From positions 1 through 64,000 of the forward strand of contig JBBQXS010000001.1 in the NCBI GenBank assembly GCA_038209365.1: a stretch of 64,000 bases of DNA, in the 5' to 3' direction. The stretch's first letter is position 1. Each line of letters opens with the position of its first letter. Source of the stretch: DASQHW01 sp038209365. GTDB taxonomy: Bacteria; Actinomycetota; Acidimicrobiia; IMCC26256; PALSA-610. A program made the translations under genes and the position numbers. Positions 50,275-58,318 of the stretch are shown here, in pieces. The notes below the pieces were generated by a model that ran no database searches, was not told the DNA's origin, and saw nothing but the letters and a program-made list of their open reading frames with translations.

Positions 50275-53034
50275 ATGATCTTCACGCAGCACTACCTGGC
50301 CTGTCTCTCCCACGCCTCGTACGTTGTGGCCGACGAAACGACCGGCCGTGCCGTGGTCGTCGATCCGCGCCGGGACGTCGGGGTGTACCTCGAGGAGGCG
50401 GCGAACCGGGGCCTGACCATCGAGCGGGTCATCGAGACCCATGTGCACGCGGACTTCCTCAGCGGCCACCTCGAGCTGGCGGCGCGTACCGGCGCGGTCA
50501 TCTCCTATGGCGAGGGTGCCGGCGTCGAGTTCGAGATCGAGGCGCTGGCAGACGGTCGGCGTCTCGTCCTGGGCGAAGTGACGCTCGAGGTCCTCGCGAC
50601 CCCGGGGCATACGCCCGAGTCGATCTGCGTCGTCGTGTACGAGCACACAGACGACGTTGTTCCGTACGGCGTACTCACCGGCGACACGTTGTTCGTCGGC
50701 GACGTCGGTCGTCCCGACCTGCTCGCGTCCGCAGGCACGGGGTGGTCCGCGGACCGACTCGGCCGGCTTCTCTACCGGTCGCTGCACGACAAGCTGCTTC
50801 CATTGCCCGACGCGACGCGCACCTTCCCGGCACACGGCGCCGGATCGTCGTGCGGGAAACAGTTGTCGAATGAGACGAGCTCGACGCTGGGCGAGCAGCG
50901 ACGTGCAAACTACGCGCTGCAACCCATGAGCGAGGACGAGTTCGTCGCCGTGGTCACCGAGGGTCAGCCGGTCCGCCCGCACTATTTCGAGTTCGACGCG
51001 CAGCGCAACCGCGAGCAGCGGCCGCTGATCGACGAAGACGCCCCCCGCATGCTCGACATCGAGACCGTGTTGCAGCACCGCGACGCGGGCGCAGTGCTGC
51101 TCGATGCACGCGAGCCTGCCGACTTCGCGGCCGGGCACCTTCGCGGTGCGGTGAACGTCGCGCTCCAGGGCCGGTTCGCGGAGTGGTCCGGCGACGTGCT
51201 CACCCCCGAGCGAGATGTCGTGCTGGTCGGAGACCCGGCGTCGGCCGAGGAGGCCAAATTGCGTCTCGCACGCGTCGGCTATGACCGCGTCATCGGGCAA
51301 CTCGACGAGCCCGCGCAGGTGTTCGCGCGCCGTCCCGAGCTGATCGAGACGAGCTCGCGACTGACGATCGAGCAACTCGCCGAGCTCCGAGGGCTGGAGC
51401 CGAGCCTGCAAATCGTCGACGTGCGCGGTCCGGGAGAGACCGTGTCCGGAACGCTCCCGGGTGCTCGTGAGATCCCACTTCCGGCACTGACCGACTCGCT
51501 CGCCGGCCTCGAGCCGACGGGCCCGGTCGTCGTGTACTGCGCGGGCGGCTCCCGATCACAAGTTGCGGCGAGCGTGTTGCTCGACGCCGGCTTCACCGAT
51601 GTCTCCGATCTGCTCGGTGGTTTCGGCGCGTGGAGCGGTGCCGGACTGCCGATCGTCACGGCCGACGCTCCGGCGGAGTTCGGCGCGACCCCGCAGGTCG
51701 GTGCACGCGCGGGCAAAGCGCTCGTCGACGCCGGGGCGTTGCTGCTCGACGTGCGGGAACCCGAGGAGTGGGACAGCGAGCACGCGCCCGATGCCGTGTC
51801 GATCCCGATGGCGCTCGTGCGCGAGCGACAGGCGCAGCTTCCGCGCGACCGGCGGATCGTCGTGATGTGCCGTTCGGGGGGACGCTCCGCGGCCGTGACG
51901 GACTCGTTGCGTGTGTGGGGGTTCGACGCCGTCAACCTGTCCGGGGGCATGTGCGCGTGGGCGGCGGCGGGCTTGCCTGTGGTCACCGCGGCGGACGGCG
52001 GCCTCGTGATGCATCGCGCCGACCCGCTCAACTGCGAGACGTCGATCCCGGCGCTCATCGGTGGTGTGGTCATGCCAAACGCGCGCTTCTACGTGCGCAA
52101 CCACTTCGCGGTACCGATGTTGCGCGAAGCGGAGTTTCGTCTCGACGTCCACGGCGAGGTGGAGCGGCCTCTGCGATTGAGCTTGCGCGACGTGCAGAAC
52201 ATGCCGTCGCAGACGTTGGTCGCGACACTCGAGTGCGCCGGAAACGGCCGTTCGATGTTCCGCCCTCCTGTCGAGGGTGAGCAGTGGCGCTTCGGCGCGG
52301 TGAGTACCGCCGAATGGACGGGGGTGCCACTGGTCGAGGTCCTCGACCGGGCAGGCGCGAAGCCCGGCGCGCGGGATGTCGTCATGCGCGGCGCCGACGG
52401 GGGAGACGTCGAAGGGTTGGCGGAACCCATCCGTTTCGAACGCAGCCTTTCTCTCGATGACGCCCGTACCTCCGATGCGCTGCTCGCCTACGCGATGAAC
52501 GGCGAGCCACTCCCGCTTCAGCACGGATACCCGCTGCGCGTGATCGTCCCCGGGTGGTATTCGGTGACGTCGGTCAAATGGCTCACGGGCATCGAACTGA
52601 TCGGCAGTGCCTTCGAGGGCTTCTTCCAAACGGACCGCTACGTCTACGAATGGGAGCGCGACGGCGCGATGGTGCGGGAGCCGGTGCGGTTGCAACAGGT
52701 GCGAGCACTGATCACCGAACCGACCGGCGACGGCGACGTGACCGCGGGCGACCTCGTCATACGGGGTGTGGCGTGGTCGGGCGCGGCGCCGATCGATCGT
52801 GTCGACGTGAGCGTCGGCAACGGGCCGTGGGAAGCCGCGCGTCTCATCGGCGAACGACGGCGCCACAGCTGGCAGTGGTGGGAGCTTCTCGCCCGGATCG
52901 ACGAGCGGGGCTCGACGACCGTGCGCGCCCGGGCGACCGACCTCGCGGGCCGCACCCAGCCGGAAACGCCGGCATGGAATCGCCTCGGCTACGGCGCCAA
53001 CGCGATCCAGGTGGTGTCTCTGCGCGTGTCGTGA
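50275..53034 (+). CDS. Persulfide dioxygenase - triple rhodanese - sulfite oxidase fusion
   Basis: 919 residues in one chain. Residues 1-200: ETHE1/CstB-type metallo-beta-lactamase persulfide dioxygenase with H56, H58, D60 (THVHADFLSGH), H112, D137 and H187. Then three rhodanese domains: the first (about 262-350) lacks the catalytic Cys (GDPAS at about 319-323), while the second and third keep it (C422 in CAGGSRS, C532 in CRSGGRS). Residues 575-919 are a sulfite oxidase: molybdopterin domain with the Mo-ligand C654 (LECAGNG), VSTAEWTGVPL and PGWYSVTSVKWLTGIEL, then the dimerisation domain. Predicted path: persulfide to sulfite, sulfur transfer to thiosulfate or thiols, sulfite to sulfate. ATG 50275 has GGGGGG upstream. 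No signal peptide is visible, so it is cytoplasmic. Confidence 0.9.
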   Translation: MIFTQHYLACLSHASYVVADETTGRAVVVDPRRDVGVYLEEAANRGLTIERVIETHVHADFLSGHLELAARTGAVISYGEGAGVEFEIEALADGRRLVLGEVTLEVLATPGHTPESICVVVYEHTDDVVPYGVLTGDTLFVGDVGRPDLLASAGTGWSADRLGRLLYRSLHDKLLPLPDATRTFPAHGAGSSCGKQLSNETSSTLGEQRRANYALQPMSEDEFVAVVTEGQPVRPHYFEFDAQRNREQRPLIDEDAPRMLDIETVLQHRDAGAVLLDAREPADFAAGHLRGAVNVALQGRFAEWSGDVLTPERDVVLVGDPASAEEAKLRLARVGYDRVIGQLDEPAQVFARRPELIETSSRLTIEQLAELRGLEPSLQIVDVRGPGETVSGTLPGAREIPLPALTDSLAGLEPTGPVVVYCAGGSRSQVAASVLLDAGFTDVSDLLGGFGAWSGAGLPIVTADAPAEFGATPQVGARAGKALVDAGALLLDVREPEEWDSEHAPDAVSIPMALVRERQAQLPRDRRIVVMCRSGGRSAAVTDSLRVWGFDAVNLSGGMCAWAAAGLPVVTAADGGLVMHRADPLNCETSIPALIGGVVMPNARFYVRNHFAVPMLREAEFRLDVHGEVERPLRLSLRDVQNMPSQTLVATLECAGNGRSMFRPPVEGEQWRFGAVSTAEWTGVPLVEVLDRAGAKPGARDVVMRGADGGDVEGLAEPIRFERSLSLDDARTSDALLAYAMNGEPLPLQHGYPLRVIVPGWYSVTSVKWLTGIELIGSAFEGFFQTDRYVYEWERDGAMVREPVRLQQVRALITEPTGDGDVTAGDLVIRGVAWSGAAPIDRVDVSVGNGPWEAARLIGERRRHSWQWWELLARIDERGSTTVRARATDLAGRTQPETPAWNRLGYGANAIQVVSLRVS

Positions 53035-53061
53035 TCTCGAGCGCCAGACGTCGGCGGCAGC

Positions 53062-54255
53062 TCAGCCGAGCTCGCGACCCACGACGGACACGAACGACAC
53101 CATCTCACCGGGATAGCCGCCGAGGTTGTGAGTGAGGGCCAGCGGGCGGTCATTGCCGAGTTGCCGTTCCGCGGGGGCCTCTCCGCGGAGCTGCAGCCAA
53201 CACTCGAACATCATCCGGAGCCCGGACGCGCCCACCGGGTGGCCGAAGCTCTTCAGCCCGCCGTCCGGGTTCACCGGGAGCTCGCCGCCGAGATCGAAGG
53301 TGCCGTCGAGGACTTCCTTCCACGCGGTACCGCGTTCTGCGAATTGGAGGTCCTCGTAGATGAGGAGCTCGGCGGGCGTGAAGCAGTCGTGCACCTCCGC
53401 CATCGCGAGGTCTGCGCGCGGGTTCGTGATGCCGGCCTGCGCGTAGGCGTCGCGGCCGGTCGCGCTGATCTCCGGAAAGGTGGTGTAGTCGTATGCAGGA
53501 TCGGCGTTGCCCGAGCAATTCCCCGCGACCAGCGACAGCGCTTTGATGTAGAGCGGCCGATCGGTGTAGTTGTGCGCGTCCTCGGCGCGCACCACGATGG
53601 CGGCGGCCGAACCGTCGGCGACACCGGAACAGTCGTACACGCCGAGTCCACCTGCCATCAACGGTGCCCCGCAGATGGTCTCCATGGATACCTCGCGCTT
53701 GAACTGCGCGCGCGGGTTGCGAGCACCGTTGTAGTGGTTCTTCCAGGCGATGCGCGCGAGCACCTCCCGCACCTGCTCCTCGTCCAAGCCGTACTTCTGG
53801 GCGTACGCCGGCGCGCACATCGCGAACATTGCAGCGGCAGTCAGCGTGCGGGCCGTCCCGTCGGTCGCGCTCTTCGACGCGCCCACGAGGCCTTGGTAGC
53901 CGCTGTCCTTCACCTTCTCGACACCGATCGCCATCGCGCTGTCGTACGCGCCGGATGCGACTGCGTAGGCCGCGTTCCGCAGCGCCTCGGAGCCCGTCGC
54001 GCAGAAGTTCTCGACGTGGGTGACGGGCTTGTCGTGCAGCTGGAGCGGGCGGGCGAGCGCCATGCCGCTCATTCCCGAGAAGGCGGTCCCGAGCCAGTAC
54101 GCGTCGACATCGTCCTTGGTGAGGCCCGCAGAGGCGAACGTCTCGCTCGACGCGTCGAGCAACAGGTCGTCGGTGCTCTTGTTCCATTGCTCACCGAATG
54201 GCGTGCAGCCCATGCCGACGATCGCCACGCGGTCTTTGATGCCCTGCGAACCCAC
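53062..54255 (-). CDS. SCP-x-type thiolase
   Basis: 397 residues in the thiolase fold of the lipid-transfer/SCP-x group: the nucleophilic C85 in ENFCATGSEALRNAA, HDCFTPAELLIYEDL, and the His in SFGHPVGASGLRMM. These enzymes cleave or form 3-ketoacyl-CoA, often with branched or steroid-derived side chains, and need an OB-fold (DUF35) partner. Such a partner is encoded nine bases upstream. Start is GTG 54255. It probably carries out the last carbon-carbon step for the acyl-CoA pathway encoded across the divergent promoter. Confidence 0.88.
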   Translation of the reverse strand: MGSQGIKDRVAIVGMGCTPFGEQWNKSTDDLLLDASSETFASAGLTKDDVDAYWLGTAFSGMSGMALARPLQLHDKPVTHVENFCATGSEALRNAAYAVASGAYDSAMAIGVEKVKDSGYQGLVGASKSATDGTARTLTAAAMFAMCAPAYAQKYGLDEEQVREVLARIAWKNHYNGARNPRAQFKREVSMETICGAPLMAGGLGVYDCSGVADGSAAAIVVRAEDAHNYTDRPLYIKALSLVAGNCSGNADPAYDYTTFPEISATGRDAYAQAGITNPRADLAMAEVHDCFTPAELLIYEDLQFAERGTAWKEVLDGTFDLGGELPVNPDGGLKSFGHPVGASGLRMMFECWLQLRGEAPAERQLGNDRPLALTHNLGGYPGEMVSFVSVVGRELG

Positions 54256-54264
54256 GGAGGCCCC

Positions 54265-55722
54265 CTATGCGGACGGCGGCGCCTGGTCGGTGCCGGTGTG
54301 CTCGTTGCGAGCTCCGGCCCTGATGGGCCGGGCTTTCCAGAAATAGTTGTGGATCTCGTCGGAAGTGAACAGCTTCCTGAACGTCATCTCGATGCGGTCG
54401 CCGATCGCGAGATCCGCGAACTCGACGTCGGTCAGCTCGATGGGATGGCGGCCGCCGCCGTCGAAGTCGACGACCGCGAACGTGATCGGTGGGCTCGGCG
54501 AGTATGCGATGCGGTCGATCGTAAAGAGCGCGACCGTGCCTTCGACCTCCGACATCGGTGCGGCAATCATGTCGTCGACGGCGTCGCCGACGCGCGAGAC
54601 ACGTGCCGGAGGCAGATGCAGTTCGCCGCTGTCCCGGTCGCGCGAGCCGACGAAGGCGTACTTCCACTTCTCGGTGCGGCCCGACACCGACGCCGAGATG
54701 CGATCGGGCTCCGGGCGGCGCGGCGGCTCCAAGGTCACCGTTCCGCGCCACGAGAGGAACTTGCCGTATGGGAGCGAGCCGCCGTTCGCAACCTGGGTGG
54801 CGGTTGATCGAGCGGGACGATACGACGCGATCGCGGGCGTCGCGCGGAACAGCAGTACGTCGGCGCCGTCGGCGAGCATCACGAGCGCGATGACCTCTCC
54901 GGGCCCAGCGGTCTCGAGCGCACTCGTCAACAAGAGCGCGGCGTGCGCAGTACCCGTGTTCCCGACGCTCGCCGACAGGTCGTCGACGACCGCCTCCTTG
55001 GACGTGCCGAGCCGCCCACTGATGCTGCGCACGGCACGGGCGTGCATGCCGGTGACGATGAGCTTGTCGATCTGGTCCGGTTGGAGCTCGGCGCCTTTGA
55101 GGGCGAGGTTCCATGCTTGTTCGACGAGTGGCCCGTACTTGATCTCGCCGAAACGCTCTTCCCACGTGCGCGATCGCCGCGAACCCGGAGTGCGCCAGCG
55201 TTCGATGAACTCTTCGGTCGCGCTCCCACTGCCGACGCACTCGGCGATGACGGGCCCGTCCGTGTCCGCGCCGACGAGCAGCGCGGCGCCGCCGTCGCCA
55301 CCTTGGGTCTCATCGGCACTGGTCGGGAGCCCGTCGCGAAGATCGGAGGCGGCGACCATGACGCACCCGTTGCCGTCGAGCGCAGTGCGCAACGCACCCA
55401 CCCCCGATCGCAGCGCCCCGCCGAAGTCGATGGCGGGCACGGAAGCATCGAGGCGCAACGCGGCGTGGATCGCAGAGGCATTGTTCTTGTCGAGGTACGC
55501 CGGGTTCGCGGTGGCGAACCAGAGTGCATCGATCACGGTGTCGGCCGGCGCGGACCGGCGGGCGAAACGCGCGGCTTCGACGGCCATCGTCGTGGTGTCC
55601 TCGTCGTAGCCCGCGACGGCGCGAGCGCCTTTCCCGCCCCCGGATCCGAATGTCGTCGCGATGTCGCCGCGATTGAGGCGCCGATACGGAACGTACGCTC
55701 CGGCGCTGATGATTCCTCGCAT
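54265..55722 (-). CDS. HMG-CoA-synthase-like protein fused to DUF35 OB-fold domain
   Basis: 485 residues. The first 330 follow the ketoacyl-synthase III/HMG-CoA-synthase fold (MRGIISAGAYVPYRRLNR, ETQGGDGGAALLVG, SASVGNTGTAHAALLL). At the expected nucleophile position the sequence is GGALRSGVGAL, with L104 where family members have Cys, so condensing activity seems lost. The last 140 residues are the OB-fold of DUF35/ChsH2-like proteins without its usual four-Cys zinc ribbon (VEGTVALFTIDRIAYSP, DLAIGDRIEMTFRKLF). It probably forms a complex with the downstream thiolase and holds the CoA substrate. A leaderless TAGAAT box supports ATG 55722. Confidence 0.8.
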   Translation of the reverse strand: MRGIISAGAYVPYRRLNRGDIATTFGSGGGKGARAVAGYDEDTTTMAVEAARFARRSAPADTVIDALWFATANPAYLDKNNASAIHAALRLDASVPAIDFGGALRSGVGALRTALDGNGCVMVAASDLRDGLPTSADETQGGDGGAALLVGADTDGPVIAECVGSGSATEEFIERWRTPGSRRSRTWEERFGEIKYGPLVEQAWNLALKGAELQPDQIDKLIVTGMHARAVRSISGRLGTSKEAVVDDLSASVGNTGTAHAALLLTSALETAGPGEVIALVMLADGADVLLFRATPAIASYRPARSTATQVANGGSLPYGKFLSWRGTVTLEPPRRPEPDRISASVSGRTEKWKYAFVGSRDRDSGELHLPPARVSRVGDAVDDMIAAPMSEVEGTVALFTIDRIAYSPSPPITFAVVDFDGGGRHPIELTDVEFADLAIGDRIEMTFRKLFTSDEIHNYFWKARPIRAGARNEHTGTDQAPPSA

Positions 55723-55730
55723 GGCGCGGG

Positions 55731-55736
55731 ATTCTA
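55731..55736 (-). promoter_or_regulatory. -10 box TAGAAT (minus strand), leaderless
   Basis: On the minus strand TAGAAT lies eight bases before ATG 55722, an excellent -10 match at leaderless spacing. It drives the HMGS-like/thiolase pair. Confidence 0.55.
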
Positions 55737-55813
55737 CGCTCGCCGCCCCGCGGGGGTCTCAGCCGGAGCCGCCGCCGTATGCCGCCGTAAGGTGTTGTGT
55801 GCACCTCGGCGAG

Positions 55814-57049
55814 ATGGCCAACGCGGGCGCCCTCGGGTACGGCAAGCCGCTCGACGGGGTGCGTGTCCTCGCCGTGGAGCAGATGCAGGCGCTGCCCTTC
55901 GCGACGCAGATGCTCGCACGCCTCGGTGCCGAGGTCGTGAAGGTCGAGCACCCGGTCCACGGGGAGTCGGGACGCGGCGCGACACCGGCCATGCTGGATC
56001 CGTCCGGTCGCAAGGTCGGCGCAACGTACCTGCGCAACAATTTCAACAAGCGCAGCGTGGGCGTCGACCTCAAGGCGCCCGAGGGACGCGAGCTGTTCCT
56101 CTCGCTCGTGCCGCGCTTCGACGTGGTCGCCGAGAACTTCAAGCCCGGGACGATGGATCGCATGGGTCTGGGCTACGACACGATCTCCGGGCGCCACCCT
56201 CGCGTCGTGTACGTGTCGATCTCGGGCTTCGGCAACATCGGCGATTCCCCGTACCGCGACTGGCCCGCGTACGCATCGGTCGCCGAGGCGATGTCCGGGA
56301 TCTACGAGTATCGGAGCGGTCCCGATCGTCCGCCGGTGACGATCCCGGTGGGCGCGCTCGGCGACATCAGCTCCGCCCTGTTCGGTGTGATCGGTGTGCT
56401 CGCCGCGCTGCGCCATCGTGACCGTACCGGCGTCGGTCAGTACGTCGACATCGCGATGTACGACGCCATGATCGCGATGACGGACATCGTCACCAACTTC
56501 TGGTCGATGGGGGTGCGCGATGCAGTCGAGGATCGCCTCTCGGTGATTTGCGAGGGCTTTCATGCGTCCGATGGATACGTCGTCGTGCAAATCGTGCGCG
56601 AGCATCAGTTCACCCGCCTCGCAGATCTCGTCGGTCATCCCGAGTGGAAGGACGACCCGCGCTTCGCGACCCGCGCGGGTTGGGGACCGAACATGGAGAG
56701 CGTGATCCGTCCGGCAGTCGACGCGTGGGCGTCGCGGCGCACCAAACTCGAAGCGGCGGAACAGCTGACGGCCGCGGGCATCGTCGCGGGGCCGAGCAAC
56801 CGTGCGTCCGATGTGATCGCCGATCCGCATGTCGCCGCGCGTCACATGCTCGTTTCCATGCCCCGCACCGACGGTGTCGCGGAGCCGGTTCTCGTACCGG
56901 GGAATCCCGTGAAGCTCTCCAAGATGACCGAAGGACCGGAGACGCGCGTGCCCTGGGTGGGAGAGCACACCTCCGAGGTGCTCGCGGATGAGCTCGGCCT
57001 CACCGCCGAACAGCTTCTCGCGCTACGCGACCGCGGCGTCATCACGTAA
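55814..57049 (+). CDS. Family III CoA-transferase (CaiB/BaiF)
   Basis: 411 residues: the N-terminal LDGVRVLAVEQMQALPFATQMLARLGAEVVKVEHP (in two stretches) and the catalytic-type segment with the Asp of SVGVDLKAPEGRELF; SGFGNIGDSP and GVGQYVDIAMYDAMIAM are also family marks. These enzymes move CoA from one acyl-CoA to another carboxylic acid, activating substrates without ATP. ATG 55814 is chosen as the family start; the frame continues upstream to 55661. It is divergent from the thiolase pair and precedes the coupled operon at 57116. Confidence 0.85.
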   Translation: MANAGALGYGKPLDGVRVLAVEQMQALPFATQMLARLGAEVVKVEHPVHGESGRGATPAMLDPSGRKVGATYLRNNFNKRSVGVDLKAPEGRELFLSLVPRFDVVAENFKPGTMDRMGLGYDTISGRHPRVVYVSISGFGNIGDSPYRDWPAYASVAEAMSGIYEYRSGPDRPPVTIPVGALGDISSALFGVIGVLAALRHRDRTGVGQYVDIAMYDAMIAMTDIVTNFWSMGVRDAVEDRLSVICEGFHASDGYVVVQIVREHQFTRLADLVGHPEWKDDPRFATRAGWGPNMESVIRPAVDAWASRRTKLEAAEQLTAAGIVAGPSNRASDVIADPHVAARHMLVSMPRTDGVAEPVLVPGNPVKLSKMTEGPETRVPWVGEHTSEVLADELGLTAEQLLALRDRGVIT

Positions 57050-57059
57050 CCGCGCGCCG

Positions 57060-57098
57060 GGCGTGTGTGAGGTGCGAAAAAAGCACCTCACACACGCC
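57060..57098. repeat. Perfect 16-bp inverted repeat, copy 2 of the two-copy family
   Basis: Left arm 57060-57075 (GGCGTGTGTGAGGTGC), loop GAAAAAA, right arm 57083-57098. It matches the core of the palindrome at 10609-10649, with A in place of G at one position. It ends five bases before a good -10 box, so it overlaps the -35 region of the next gene and may be an operator. A terminator for the gene upstream is the alternative, though no T-run follows. Confidence 0.8.
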
Positions 57099-57102
57099 TC
57101 GG

Positions 57103-57108
57103 TACACT
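57103..57108 (+). promoter_or_regulatory. -10 box TACACT for the acyl-CoA dehydrogenase operon, leaderless
   Basis: TACACT lies seven bases before GTG 57116, which has no ribosome site. The palindrome at 57060-57098 covers the -35 position, so binding there would control this promoter. Confidence 0.5.
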
Positions 57109-57115
57109 CGCCGGC

Positions 57116-58318
57116 GTGGACTTCGAGTTCTCTCCCGAGCAGCGCGCGTTTGCCGACGAAGTCGAGCGGTTCCTCGACGACCACGACGATCCCGACGTCT
57201 TCGACCTGACCCGCGAGAACATGGCACAGATCGTCGACACGCCGAAACGGCGCGCGTTCATGCGCGAGGTGGGGGAGCGGGGCTGGCTCGGTCTCACCTG
57301 GCCCAAGCAGTACGGCGGATCCGCCGGCGAAGGCGTGTACGAGTTCCTCCTGAACGAAGCGCTCGCGGCGCGCGGTGGCCCGCAGATCGGGAAGGGCGTC
57401 GGCATCATCGGCAAGACGCTCATCGCGCACGGCAACGACTTCCTGAAGGAGAAGTTCCTGCCGATGATCCTGCGCAACGACGTCGAGTTCGCGGTCGGTT
57501 ACAGCGAACCCAATGCCGGTTCCGACGCCGCGTCGATGCGTCTGAAAGCCGAGCGGGCCGACCGTGACGGTGAGCCCGGTTGGTTGCTCAACGGCCAGAA
57601 GACCTGGACGACGTCCGCGCATTTCGCCGAGTGGTACTGGCTCGGCACCCGCACCGACCCGAACAACAAGCACCGGGGCATCACGTTGATGCTCGTGCCG
57701 CTCGACCAGCCTGGCATCACGATCAAGCCGATCTGGACGATGGGCGACGAACGTACCAACGAGGTCTTCATCGAAGACGTGTTCGTGCCCGACGAGTACG
57801 TGGTGGGCGACGTGAACCACGGCTTTCAGTACATCTCGGAGGCGCTCGACCTCGAGCGGTTCACCTTGTTCACGTTCTCGCCGATCGCGCAACGGCTCGC
57901 CCTGCTGTGTGAGTACGTGCGGACCGCGGAGCGCGACGGCAGGCCGCTGCGCGACGATCCCGTCATCCGCAGCCGGCTTGCGCGTCTCGTGACCGAGGCC
58001 GAAGTCGCCCGCGTCCTCGGGTTGCGCGTCGTCGCCGCGTCGATGAAGGCCGAGAAGACGAAAGGTGCCCCTCCGACGGTCGAGTCGTCGGAGTACAAGC
58101 TGTACGCCACGGAGTACTCGCGCCGGCTGGCCAACGCGTCGATGGACATCGCAGGGCCCGGCAGCCAACTGCGCGTGAAGACGGAGACTGCGCCCATGGA
58201 GGGCCGAGCCGAGTCGACGTACCGGTACACCGTGATCGACACGATTGGCGGTGGTACGTCCGAGGTGCAGAAGAACATCATCGCCCGCCGCGCCCTCGGA
58301 CTCCCGAAGAACTTCTAA
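57116..58318 (+). CDS. Acyl-CoA dehydrogenase
   Basis: 400 residues with the full acyl-CoA dehydrogenase course: FSPEQRAFADEVERFL, FAVGYSEPNAGSDAAS, WTTSAHFAEWYWLG, and the C-terminal YTVIDTIGGGTSEVQKNIIARRALGLP. It introduces an alpha,beta double bond into an acyl-CoA using FAD, passing electrons to ETF. The last base of its TAA stop is the first of the next gene's ATG, so it is tightly coupled to the CoA-transferase at 58318. A second dehydrogenase ends the operon, and the two could form a mixed alpha2beta2 enzyme, as in actinobacterial steroid catabolism. Confidence 0.9.
   Translation: MDFEFSPEQRAFADEVERFLDDHDDPDVFDLTRENMAQIVDTPKRRAFMREVGERGWLGLTWPKQYGGSAGEGVYEFLLNEALAARGGPQIGKGVGIIGKTLIAHGNDFLKEKFLPMILRNDVEFAVGYSEPNAGSDAASMRLKAERADRDGEPGWLLNGQKTWTTSAHFAEWYWLGTRTDPNNKHRGITLMLVPLDQPGITIKPIWTMGDERTNEVFIEDVFVPDEYVVGDVNHGFQYISEALDLERFTLFTFSPIAQRLALLCEYVRTAERDGRPLRDDPVIRSRLARLVTEAEVARVLGLRVVAASMKAEKTKGAPPTVESSEYKLYATEYSRRLANASMDIAGPGSQLRVKTETAPMEGRAESTYRYTVIDTIGGGTSEVQKNIIARRALGLPKNF

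Noticed and set aside
53128..54807. A 559-residue plus-strand frame over the thiolase region
   Set aside because: It is the antisense of the thiolase and HMGS-like genes, which show clear motifs on the minus strand.
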